A stretch of 64,000 nt of DNA from Pezicula radicicola (Eukaryota; Ascomycota; Leotiomycetes; Helotiales; Dermateaceae), in assembly GCA_003008705.1 (NCBI GenBank), contig PDUO01000024.1:499120-563119 (forward strand), read 5' to 3'. Positions 44,001 through 55,220 of this stretch are shown here, piece after piece (within the stretch, counting starts at the first letter, position 1; each line of letters starts with the position of its first letter). The notes below the pieces were generated by a model. It did not search any database and had not been told where the DNA came from. It saw only the letters and a program-made list of their open reading frames with translations. A program made the translations under genes and the position numbers.

Positions 44001-44511
44001 ATATGTATGTTGTAAATGGTAAAAAGAACGCTGCAATCAGAGAAACCCAGCTGGAGAACCAAGCCATCGCTTAAAAAAGGGGGAAGTTTGTCGCTTAGCA
44101 AGTATGTGGCATCTTCGAATGCTTGTTCACTTTTTAGGAAGCCATGCTAGGTTTCTCAGTATTATTCTATCATTCACTAAGCTGCTAAGGTTATACTCTG
44201 CTTAACATATGCTTTACGGCCTTGTCGTATCTAGCAAAAGATACTTCTTTGTCAGACTTAATTAGAATTTTGAAAATCTAGGATGTTGCCTCATACACAC
44301 ATCAATGCATTATTTACAAATCTCATCATCTATGAAGCTCATCTAGCAAGTAGACCAGAAGTCTTCAAGACCATTACAGCCAAATATCTAAACCGATCCA
44401 ACAAAAAACTCCTTTGAAGCCAAGCCTGGAGGGTATATCATAACGTCCACAAAACCAATCATACAAACAAGTCCCCCACCAAAACCCCCCCTAAATCAAT
44501 TAGGGATCCCA
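41016..44511. other. Long gene-poor spacer
   Basis: About 3.5 kb in which I can support no gene. It holds possible remains of the helicase up to 41500, a hairpin at 42512-42542 and a GTT-rich run at 43275-43305. Short frames at 41313, 42649, 43104/43138 and 43578 have no motif. The DNA from about 43840 is AT-rich. Confidence 0.4.
42512..42542. repeat. Short hairpin
   Basis: TTGAGTCGC (42512-42520) and GCGACTCAA (42534-42542) are perfect 9-bp arms around a 13-base loop. Confidence 0.6.
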
Positions 44512-46074
44512 TCAATTAACCTGAACCTTATAATCCACATCATCACCCCTCCTCCTCCCATTCCCAGAATCCTTCCGTGTCCCATAAGGAACCGCCTGAC
44601 CATGCCCTCCAAAATCCGTACTATCACTAACATTACTAACCGTAACCTCAAAAGTCTCCTCCTTAGTAATCCCGCCACCTAACCCAAACCCTCCACTACC
44701 ACCAGCAGCACTAACATTCCTCTCCTCCATAATAATCCTCTCCTGACTAGAATTCCCATCCCATTTCAAGCTCTCATCGTCAGGTAACCTCTGACTCCTC
44801 ATTCTTCTAGACGCCATAGTAGTACTCTTCAATTCTAAATCGCCGGTATGTGGATTCCCTCCTGTTGGATAGAGGCGAGAATCTTTTGTTGAGGATCCCA
44901 TACCTGTTTTTCGCGATACGTAGGACCAGACTTTGTGGATCATTGGCCAAAGGAGGGGTAGGTTGGCGACGTAGATTGCGACGGATGATTCGCGGAGGTA
45001 CCAGAAGGCGTAGGTTATTGTTGTGTAGTTTTCTGGGAGGAGGGAGAGCGCTTTGGAAAGGATTGCTGCTAGGATCTGGTGGGGGAGGGCCAAATATTAG
45101 TTCTCTTGATTGGGGAGGTTTTTAGGAGGGGGAGAGGGATTGGTTTTAGGTTATGGAATTCTCGATATACCACAATAAGGTTTAGGCAGAGCCATCTTTG
45201 GGAGTGAAAATGGAAATTGTGTTATTGTGAAGTAGAAAGGGGAGAGAAAACCTACAACAAACGTTCCCATACTAAAGACAATAACCATGGCGATTTTCTG
45301 CTTGGTTGGCAAGCGAGACCTCAGGAGAAGAGGTAGAGGAATTGCTAGCATCATTGCATCCGACGTAGTGTTGAAAACAGCTTGGGCGATCGAATAGTGC
45401 TTATAGTAAGCGCACTGGTTAAGGAAGGCATCCCCCACGGGAACCGCCCAGTACCTAGTGTAAGGAACACATGAAGCGATCATAGTGATTTCGGAAGCAA
45501 TAAATCCGGTAATTGTATAACCTGCGAGAATCTTCACTGCCATTCGCTCTTTCAAACCCATGCTATGGTAGTACGTTAGTTATTGAGAGATTTTCAAAAA
45601 AAAAAAAAAAAAAAGGTAACTAGTACAGTGTGCAGATAGGTTACTTACGTTAGACGGCTATAGATGATTAGCATACAGACTTTCAGACTGTAAATTGTAC
45701 AGAGCATTGCATGTTCAGCGATATTGACAAATTTCGCATTCTCAATGTGAGTCTCGATTTCATCTTGCGACATGAGTGCAACATCTGCATCTGTTTCTCC
45801 ATTTCCACCAATGCCTTCTGTTGATCTGATTAAGGTGAGAATGAGAGTCGTGTAAAGCAACTATTGACGTGGTGATTAGTACGGTATTCTGGAAAAAGAG
45901 TTTGATGGAACTTACCGCTGACAGAACCATCACATAGTCATCCGATGCAAGACGTCTGAATCCAACCCGTCGTACTTGCGCAATAAGACGACAAACTATC
46001 ATCGTTATACCAACGGAGTACATGATCCAGGCCTGCCTGGCAAGATCAGCGGGATCCGTGTCCGCCCGAGCCAT
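44512..46074 (-). CDS. Rhodopsin-domain (Pth11-like) seven-helix membrane protein
   Basis: Four exons on the minus strand: 46074..45916, 45860..45649, 45562..45256 and 45075..44512. All introns keep phase, giving 413 residues. Hydrophobic helices begin at QAWIMYSVGITMIVC. SDDYVMVLSA, AEHAMLCTIYSLKVCMLIIYSRLT, CVPYTRYWAVP, FNTTSDAMMLAIPLPLL and NYTTITYAFWYLRESSVAIYVANLPLLWP are landmarks of the PF20684 rhodopsin-domain group. The cytoplasmic tail (about 130 residues) is Gly/Ser-rich and ends VDYKVQVN. It is probably a plasma-membrane receptor-like protein of unknown ligand. Intron 2 contains a run of 19 T (sense strand) and intron 3 is long (180 nt). It shares topology and tail style with 18703-20173 but is clearly diverged, so it is not a recent duplicate. 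Confidence 0.83.
45596..45614. repeat. A19/T19 homopolymer in an intron
   Basis: Nineteen A on the plus strand, lying inside intron 2 (45563-45648) of the rhodopsin-domain gene, where it reads as T19 in the transcript. Confidence 0.9.
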
Positions 46075-48427
46075 GTTGAACGCTCGCTCTCTAGAGGATA
46101 TACAGAGGATCGATACGGGAAGAAACAACGGCGAACGTTGAATAGATGAAGTGGATATACAGGACGTCGTCAATTGTATATACTTTTGAAGGATATGCTT
46201 GTAGAATTACTCAAAGCATTAACGCTAGGGTGTGCTCGTAAGACCAATATCCATTATTGTCAAGGGTCTTTCGGTTGGATCCAAGGAGTCCAAGGTACGG
46301 AAGTAACACTAGTGAGCCCTTGGCTTGAGCTTGCTGACTCTTAACCTATTGAAGCCTCCCCCACCCCCACTTGTATTGCCAAGGTCGAAGGAAAGAAGCT
46401 CGCTCCAAAGTGGATCGGATGGAAGTGCGCGTTTGAAACGATCCCATTGTGAACTGTGACAGGACGTAACCGAGTGATGTGCCTCTTCCACGTCAAAGCC
46501 CTTAGATTGATCGGCTGAGCTGAAAGACGAAGATAGAGGAAATTTAGATCAACCCCAATCTAGTCTACAGGTCCGGTCCCGGTCTGCCATCAAACCTGAA
46601 ATAAGACCAGACACACGGCGGTGGCGTCGTGAGGAGAGATTAGAAAATCGACTATCCCCATTTCGGGCAAATTCTTCTTCAAGAGCAAACTTCGCAACAA
46701 CCGCCAGTTCTGTTGTCATGGTGGAACTGAACGCGAGGGTTAATCCAAGTAATTACTAGTCTAACGGAGATCTCGGGAAGATTCTGAGCCATAGGGCAGC
46801 ATTTCATGAAGTTGATGAGGGTTCAGATCAGGATGCACGTTGTAAATAATTCTCCACAGCTACTGTACTGTATCCACACATGAGACCACTCTGAAGCTGG
46901 CGAGGTCCAGACGAATTTTACTACTGTACTGTATGACTTTGGCGTCCTTGTATGTATGTTGAAACAAGGGTTGCTTTAAAGTTTTAACTTTCGGCAACGT
47001 CTTGGTTGTTGTGGCTACAACTTCCGCTTGCGGGACTAGGCTGAAAGAACTTTGCCTGGAGGCCTGGAGTAATAAACTGCGAAAGAATGAATAATCGTGT
47101 CAATTCTTGAGATATGCTGGGAGGTCTGTGTGCTGTTCTCGGTCTTTGAAATTCAACGAACATTTCAGCGTAGTTTTCTTGCTGTCATAAAGTGTTGTAA
47201 AGTAGAAAGACCGATGCATAGGTAGAGATGTTCAGGCCAGATATCAAAATGCCGACAATACGGGAGTACGAGGGAGTAACCCGGATCTACACCAAGATTG
47301 CTTAATTGCCCCGGATTGCCGGTGCCCTAGCCGCCGGCAGGCAGGATATCAACGTCAACCCCCTCGTCAATATAAGAACAGGCCGGATTCTCCCAGCTTT
47401 TGCCTGAAAAATCACAATTGAGGCTCTACAACGAATCCGAAAGCCCTTCAAAAGTCCACAGGTTTCTTTACTAGGAATTAACGACTCAATATGCAACATT
47501 CGTGCCGGTACTCTGTACGACGGCACAAACTCAACAAGATTGGACTGACTTCCAACTCTGTCAACCACCGAGGTTTTCCCTTCTGTTTGTCCTGGACTCC
47601 TGGTGCACTTTAAGCGACAAGCAGTCTGGATTGGACTCCCAGGAACTGGTCGGATAGAAACTTTCCGGCATACCCTGGGGATGCTGCAGGATCCACTTGA
47701 GTTTCTGGTCATCTCTCCTGAACCGTGAGTTACCGTACCAGTGATGGACGACAGTAAAGGCATCACGAGTTCTCAACACGAGCATAGCGCTGGAATATTG
47801 TCTATTGACCAAAAGCCATGTACTCACAGCATTTGTGGACTTCCTTGGGCTGAGCTTTGTTTTTAAGAACTTCTTAATGCCACGTGATCCATCGATCGTG
47901 GAAAGATAATGATTGCAGCATCAAGTCCATCGCCGACGGCTGAGACTTCAAGGAGGCGCTGGTCGACGCGGCTACAAACAACAGCATAGAATGAATGGAT
48001 GAATGCATTACGTACGTTATTCAGAGTTGAAAGTTCTTAAAATGTACAAGTAGGAACGTGCCCATTATTGCATCATTGTCGTATGCGCGTCGTGATGCGA
48101 CCATCCAGCTGCCAAGAGTTTCAACAATGCAGCCGAGGCATCGCGAACTAGCTCTCTACGAAAAACAATTTGTTCGAGTTGAAATTAGGAAGGGCAGAAG
48201 AAGCGAGTGGGAAAGAAGGAGATATATACCTTTGACAAATGATACCGGCACTTGACAAAGCAGCCTCGGATGCAGGTGGTCTCCCAAGAGAGGAAGGCGA
48301 CCAGGGAAAGATAGGGTAAGCGACAAAGTCTCACCTCTCAGATGCATACCTCCTCCCCGGTAAACCACATTGGAATATCCTGATATCTTCCAGAGTATTA
48401 CTGTCATCAACTCTAGGGTATTTATTA
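46075..48427. other. Spacer, no gene seen
   Basis: About 2.35 kb of mixed composition. The longest minus-strand frames (47302-47766 and 47561-47827) overlap in different frames and show no motif. I cannot support a gene. Confidence 0.4.
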
Positions 48428-49690
48428 TTACTTTGCAAACGTTTCATATCGATAACAAAAAACAGAACCCTCGGTTGGAAGGGCTTGATGAAGCGTTATA
48501 TTCCCAGCCAACTTCCCAAGATTAATCTCAAAGTCCAATGTCACGTTCTGGCCACCATAATCGAATGGTATGATTGGACCTCCAACTTCATTCAATCGAG
48601 CAGTAAGATCGTAGGATTGCCATTCTGTGAGGATACGATCGAGGTTTCCGTGATGGAGATAGAAGAGCGGATCTGGTTTATATTGGTTAACTCTGATGAG
48701 TTGAAAGAGACGAGACTCCTTGAGACGGGTACTTACCACCAGGGCTATTATACGCATCGCCAAGAGTTCCCAACACACCACCAACACCAAAATGCCCACT
48801 CCCATGAATATTAGGCTCACTAAAGCTAGGGATATTCTCAATCGCCCTCGCGAAACTAGTATAATCCGGTTGCGACAACACATGATCAACTAGGCTCTGC
48901 TGCGCAAAAGAGTTCATGATCCAAGGAATGAAATCTCTTGTTAAGCAATGTGGCTCAGGGTAATTGACCTTGAAGTTAGGGTATGTAAATGGACCATCGA
49001 GAACGCAGCCGCCTCCGAGACGACCTGTGAGATTGAAGATGTTTATGGTTGCATTGGCTTCGACATATGGTCCGTTCCCGCCGAATCCAGTTATGGGATC
49101 AAAGACTGGGTTGTTGTATACGGCTGTACTGTTTTCATCGGTTGATGATACGTCAAGTGACCAGTTCCAGTAGCTTGGATATGTTAGCGGGATAATTTGG
49201 TGATGGTGAAGAGAGGTAACTAACGGTTGGCCTCCATCATATCCACACTCTTCTCTCAGTGCTTTTTCGTATGTGGCAACGAAGTATCGATGCCATAGAA
49301 TGAAATGTCCCTACGCTATCTTTAATACTCCAGTCTTTATACTTTACTCGCTTAGACTTTAAAAACGTACCACCCAGTGTATATTAGGCGTCTGGTTACT
49401 GTGCACCGCATGGAAATCATCAAATCTATTTACCGCGCCCGCAATACCCGAGATCGCTGTCTTTTGGGTAAGGCAATGCACTGCAGCAATGTAGGAACCT
49501 TTCTCGCTCTTCGATAGTGTTCTCCTTTTTCGACCTCAGAATTCGTTTTTCTTAGCAATGCTAACAAAACTTACCATTCTTTCCTTACTGCTGGATTATA
49601 ACAAGTCGCTGAGTTCTCGTACACTGGCGTTGCTAGTGTTATCGTAGCCCTATGCAAGAAGGCGAGAGCGAAGAAAAGTAGGAGTTTCAT
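48428..49690 (-). CDS. Secreted tyrosinase (short type)
   Basis: Five exons on the minus strand: 49690..49575, 49524..49371, 49310..49225, 49173..48737 and 48672..48428. All four introns (50-64 nt) keep phase, giving 345 residues. Residues 1-20 are a signal peptide (MKLLLFFALAFLHRATITLA). CuA ligands are H80 (FDDFHAVH), H88 and H97 (HWVGHFILWHRYF). CuB ligands are in NIHGSGHFGVGG and DPLFYLHHGNLDRI. PYWNW is the conserved block between the sites. It should hydroxylate monophenols and oxidise diphenols to quinones outside the cell. It lacks the long C-terminal shielding domain of ~600-residue fungal tyrosinases, so it matches the short secreted type. The exon-2 acceptor (AAAAAG) was chosen because it gives EWRTLSKSEKGSY, the normal family reading. 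Confidence 0.9.
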
Positions 49691-52600
49691 TGTGTTATTT
49701 GAACGAGTAACATCGCAGGATGATAGTGTGTGGGAAGTCATTGATTTAAGTTTTATCTCACACCTGCACTGCATGGTGAAGTGTACAGTATATATAGCCT
49801 GTATGTTCAAGATTACATTCTCGATAGGGGACGCTTTTCGGATTGGTCGCTAAGTAAACAGCAATGCTGCTTACTGCAGGGTAGTTGTTAGCGCTTACGC
49901 TTTCCTGCGAACGCAAAAAGTCTACTAAATCTTACGAATCAGGAAAGTGCCACAGAGTTAGTCAGGAACGTATTTCATGGTTGATTTGACTGATCGCTTC
50001 GGATAAAGTCATGGGTGGATTATACTAAGACGCCGTGATCCAAGAAGTGCATATACTTGTTTTGAGGGAGACTCGAATACACTTCACTACTGTAGGCATA
50101 CAAAGCTTTTACCCGCAATTCTACCCCAGTGCCCTCGCAATAGACGGCGCGACCCCGCGTTCTGGAATCGCCTCCGCTTGAAAGCTCCTTTGCCACTTTA
50201 ATATAAGGGGATTTTATTTTCATAACGTCTTCGAAGTAAGAATATTTCAAACAACTCTTATAAGCAGGAGATATATTCGCAACTTAAAGCTCTTTTCCAT
50301 TCAGAAAGGTCTTATGACTACCTAACAAGTTTAAGATATTGAGACTTTAAGAGTTCTTTTAATCAACACCATTTCCGAGAAGCATTGAAAAAATGTTTCC
50401 ACGACCGCCTTCCACCTTCTCGCTTCACACTCAAAATTGAGGCTGCGCTAATATTGACATCAACGAAACAGGTATTACCAGTACAATCAAGCGCACTGCG
50501 CAGTAACTTCAGATAGTTACGGTGTTAAACCCCATTTTGATAAGATATAGAAAATGGAAATTAATATTATGAAATTGTCAAGAAAACGTAAGTAATCATC
50601 CTCAAGCTAGATAATTGCTTCAGGCTTTATATCCACAATAGTCTTGGATGAGTGAATATTACTTGCTAGGAATCTTGAATATGCTACCTAAAACAAATTT
50701 GGTAAGTATGCTTAGATAGCATCTCCTGGATGGCAACCATCTCTTCTGCTAGCGCTCTAACTTCCGATTTGCCATCCACAGGATTCTTGGAGTCGTCTAT
50801 TGAGTTTTATTAATCTAGTAAAACAGAGGGGGTCTTATTGTTCGGGCCTCGTCTAAATTTTGACACTTCGAGCTTTGAATCAGCTTTCTGTGGGAGGATC
50901 TCCTTTGTCTCACACCTTGTCTTATTTCTTACTCTCTATTATGTTTTTCTGTCATTAGAGTGCGTTTTCTTTTAACTATCACGGATCTCCAAGGAACGTG
51001 TTAGGCTGCTCAAAAGTAAGAGATAATAGTAGTTGTTAATGTTTAGTAGAGGAATTAATCTTCTATTCTACTGAGAATCCCAAAACCAACTTTAGCTATT
51101 GATTAAGAACAATACAGAGGAAAGAAACTCTTTTCTACCCTTTCTATATTTTCCGTATGATACGTTTCTGTTCTAGGGCCGGCGCCCTCATAAGCAAAGA
51201 CAAGATTATAGATAGTTATCTTTAATTACAACCCGAGGGTTCTAGTTATAATAAGTCTACCAGGCCTATGGATACTATTTCAAAGCAGTCTGACCAAGGA
51301 CGTTGCCCTCCATTGGTTATCTCAACTCAATTCCGAACTACCCTGACGAGGACAAGTGGGATGGAAAAATAAAATCTGAAATAAATACGACTAGTAAGAG
51401 ACAGAGAGATTAAGGACTTAGAAGGAATTAATAAGAATTCAGTTAAGCCAATGATGAAGGTTAAGTAGAGAACTAATCTTTGCTTTTCCGGTGTGACAAA
51501 AGGTAGGAGAATAACAACAGTGAAGTCTAACCTATAGTCAACGGGTTTTAAATATTTAGAAAGCAATTCGTTAAAACTTCCTGCACTTAGAAAACCAAGA
51601 TTTAACACTTTAAACTAGCGAGTAACACTGCCTAGTCGACTCCTATTAACTCCTTGAGACTCCTCCAGGTGCTGGGCGTGATATTATTATAGCTGGTAGA
51701 AATTTCCGTAATCGCCTCATTTTAAAAACTAGCTGCTTCTCCATCTAGTTGTCTTGATTAAAATATGAGAATGCGTAGAGAAACTTGTTATATGTGTTAA
51801 ACAGGTAGAAATACTTATATTCTAAAAAATATACTCTTTTCTACAATGACTTAAGCCCTATTGTGGTATAAGGTAGGATTAGTGCTTTTCTATCAGCTTC
51901 TTAAGAAACAAATCTGTTAGATAAATTTCCTTCTGGGCAAACAGGATGCAGTTTATAACATAATACAATAGGTACGTCATTTAATCTACACGAAAATGGA
52001 TACAGGTAGAGGCTGCATTACTAGACTGCCTTGGAGGAGTTGCTACATATTTTTTCAAAGGCATGAAAAAGCCACTAGCAGCTATAAGCTCTACTCTTCA
52101 TCTCTGCTTAATCATCTATTTGCGAGGTATTATCTTGTGTTAGTAATTTAATTCCTTTTGTAAAAGTCTAGCCTAGACTATAACTTACAACTTACAACTT
52201 GAACCGTACAAATCTCTAACCGAGGCATGTTGAGAACAGAGAATATATTAACATCACTCTAAACACCTTGTTAAGTTCCTGTCTTTTAATATACAGCTAA
52301 AACATTCAAATCTCTGTCTCTACTCTCTAGTTTCTTAAACTTAAATTACTAGTCATCGTAGAACCCTGTGGATTATATTCAATAAGTTGTTCCTATAAAA
52401 TGTCGTAAAGTTTCTACCGGCAAAAAGTGTACCTAGTAGAATTTTCACTACTACTTATAGAAGTCTAATTTAGTCGGGTTATATATCTGATACTATATTA
52501 GCGAACGAGGGAAGAAAATTAAGCGCCGACCTAAGGGTAGAAGTACAACATATCTCTCCTAATACTCGAAAGAAAATTCCCAAAAAAAATGCGGTAATTC

Positions 52601-54080
52601 CGGGCAGTGAAGAAGAAGCACCACGCAACTAGGTGTAAGGTTATAGATCGCGTAGTGAAAAATGAACCGATTCTATATGCTATATACTTAAACAAAAGCT
52701 CTGAAGAGTGCTTATCATAATTAAAGGCATAGGCTATGTTTTAACAACTAGTTGACAGCAAGAAGTAATATAACAACATATAATTCGACTCATTATTTCC
52801 TACTCTTAAAATTAAAACAAAGAAAAAGTTGTAACGCACCGGTTTAGATAGAAGCAGTACTCGGATAGAAAGTGACAGGAGTAGTAGCTTTTTATGAGAG
52901 CGGATACTGACAGGATTGAGGACTATCCACATAAGGTGCTTAGCACACTTTGCCACAAATTGGGCTTAATCACTGCGTTGGTGTAACTATCCTAAAATAT
53001 CTCTATATGTATCGTTAGTACAAGTATTATATATTTCAGTAACACTTTGAAAAGATCTCATAACAGTAGTAAAACCTTCAAATTATCGGACTTTCAATCT
53101 ATAAGACCTTTACTTTCTACAAGAGGAAAGTGATCCTAGCCTCGAACTGCTAAAGAAGGTGCTTGCTCGCTTAAATATTTAGGCCAGGACGGAGCCAGTC
53201 ACTTCACTATCCACGAGAACTTCAAGAGCGCCGAACCTTCGCTCCTTTATCATCGCAATGTTGGTCCACGAGATCCAGAGAATATATCCTAACTAACGTA
53301 ACCTCGAGTTTGTTAGCGGTGATACTAACTAAGGATACTGCTTCAGGAAGGACAGAAAGCTATTACTTCATAGTTGGAAACGCAAACAATCAAAATCGCT
53401 TCAATTTCGTGTCTATATGAGAGTCAAAACCGGTATTCTAGATCGATAACAATGTGATAAAAACTCTGATATTCTAACCACAAGTTAAATTGTATAAATT
53501 TGTAACTATATCATGTTGACAACAGAGAACCAGATGACAACAATCTCATACTTTATTTATTTCTGTCCTATAATGTCATCATAACTTTTCTTTAAATCCC
53601 TGTCTTGTTCTAGATTTGGGCGGAGTCATTGTAGAACCTTAATGCTTCTGGCGTAATACACTCTCGGCCAACAATGCATTTTGAAGATCAACTCATGAGA
53701 AAATCTGGTTTTCTCCGGGCTGAGTACAATTCTTACCTGAAGATTTCTACCGGTTGTACCAAATGAAAATGTGTAGTGTTTCCTGTGAAGTTATTGCCAG
53801 TTAGTACAGCTTACCCAGCACGTACTATCATCGTATACGAAGCGAGACACATAGGCTGATTATGATATATTAACGTCTCGCAATACCAGGTCCACCAACT
53901 TCACCTACACACCATCAATTAATTCCTCCCAGCTTCCCAAGGTCACCAGATACAAAAGAGACACCCCATCCACTCCTCCAGAATCCACTCAAGTAAAAGT
54001 TCTTACAAGTGCCCAGGTCCCAAATTCTCGGGTCTCCAAACACGTTGATGGCAAACCGATGTTCGCCCTACTCAAAATAC
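49691..54080. repeat. 4.4-kb gene-empty tract, AT-rich and RIP-like
   Basis: The first ~200 bases hold the tyrosinase promoter (tatatata near 49790). From about 50200 to 53900 the sequence is AT-rich, stop-rich in all frames and poor in CpG, with no conserved domain readable. It is probably one or more old transposons degraded by RIP. I found no terminal repeats that would delimit an element. Frames at 51327-51608 and 52741-52956 are chance. Confidence 0.5.
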
Positions 54081-55220
54081 TCAGAGACTCTCGACGCTAT
54101 GATAGTCATAAGAAGAAAGTGGGTGAGGGTGAGAGGTTCTCGTGAAGGTTAAGGAAATCTCTGATGCGTTTGCTCGAGAGGATTCAGCAAGCAACCGGCT
54201 GAACACACTCTCGATTGGTATATCGGGAACACAGTCGGTCTCCTCAAGCTCTTCAAACACATAGTTGTGCTTCCGGTGCTCTGAATCTGGAGTTTGCTCC
54301 AGTGTCGTGTTGGTAGAGTGGTCTGGGGAGTTGTAAGGCGAAAATTCGTGGACAGGAGCACCTGTACAATCACCTTCATCGCCACAGAGAGTGCAACCAG
54401 GGTAAGGAACGAAAATGGTAGGTTCGTTTGGTAGAGCCTGAGAATCTGTCTCAGAAATGGATCGAGCTGAAGAAGTCGAAGCTCTTCCATCCGTCTCTGA
54501 CTGGACCTTGTACAATGTTTCCGATTCGTGGACGCTGGGCTCGGAATAAGAAGAACTTACAGAGCTTAGGAGTGCCTTGTAATTTTCTAGATAGTCATTC
54601 AAAGCTTGAACAACAAGCGAATTCCAATCTCTCTCATAATCAGCCTCGTAAACAGTAGCACACAATACCTCGTTAACAACCCTCAAAATATCGGTTTTCA
54701 AGACCCATCGACCGAATCCAACTGGGAGTATATCTTTGCCAAGCTGCAAATTATGCTCCATTGATTTCCGCAAATTTTCTTCTTCAGCATCGGTAGTATC
54801 ATGAATGGAATTATCACGCGAGACGATCAAGTCAAGTACCATTAGGAGTCCTACACCATCGGATTCGTGAAGGCGGAGGCCTGTGCCTGGTGTAAGGGCA
54901 CCAGTTTGGAGACCGAGGCTTTGTTGTAGGAGACGTGTCAGTGGATAGTCCATGGACAGTCGAATTTGTTCTTGAGCTGGTGGCTCCTGTCCTTGCTTGC
55001 TCGATGTGGTGGAATGGTCTTTGAGATATCCAAGCTCGGAGTCAATGGTGTATCCATAATTGTTACACATATCTTTGCTAGTTGACTGAGGGACTTCAAG
55101 TTCTGAGTCTTCTGAGGCTTTCTGTACAGTGGGTTCATCCATTACGGACTCAGTAGCGAAGTTAAGAGCTTCTGATGACTTTGACGTCGCGGAAGAAGTG
55201 GTTGAGGGGGTTGAATCCAT
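54081..55220 (-). CDS. Ser/Thr-rich orphan protein (379 aa)
   Basis: Single open frame of 379 residues. I do not recognise a family. The N-terminal 90 residues are Ser/Thr/Glu-rich and look disordered. Residues about 90-220 are the only part with globular character (YPLTRLLQQSLGLQTG, GVGLLMVLDLIVSRD, ILPVGFGRWVLKTDILRVVNEVL, DWNSLVVQALNDYLENYKALL), predicted helical. A small Cys cluster, PYPGCTLCGDEGDCTGAP, follows near residue 275, then an acidic tail. There is no signal peptide or membrane segment. The clean 380-codon frame, protein-like composition and ordinary base composition next to AT-rich DNA support a real gene. It sits alone between repeat tracts. Confidence 0.65.
   Translation of the reverse strand: MDSTPSTTSSATSKSSEALNFATESVMDEPTVQKASEDSELEVPQSTSKDMCNNYGYTIDSELGYLKDHSTTSSKQGQEPPAQEQIRLSMDYPLTRLLQQSLGLQTGALTPGTGLRLHESDGVGLLMVLDLIVSRDNSIHDTTDAEEENLRKSMEHNLQLGKDILPVGFGRWVLKTDILRVVNEVLCATVYEADYERDWNSLVVQALNDYLENYKALLSSVSSSYSEPSVHESETLYKVQSETDGRASTSSARSISETDSQALPNEPTIFVPYPGCTLCGDEGDCTGAPVHEFSPYNSPDHSTNTTLEQTPDSEHRKHNYVFEELEETDCVPDIPIESVFSRLLAESSRANASEISLTFTRTSHPHPLSSYDYHSVESL

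Noticed and set aside
47302..47827. Two overlapping minus-strand frames of 154 and 88 codons
   Set aside because: Neither has a domain, signal peptide or splice support; the base composition makes chance frames likely.
5984..49690. Classical secondary-metabolite gene cluster
   Set aside because: No PKS, NRPS, terpene or DMATS backbone is readable, and repeats interrupt the gene order.
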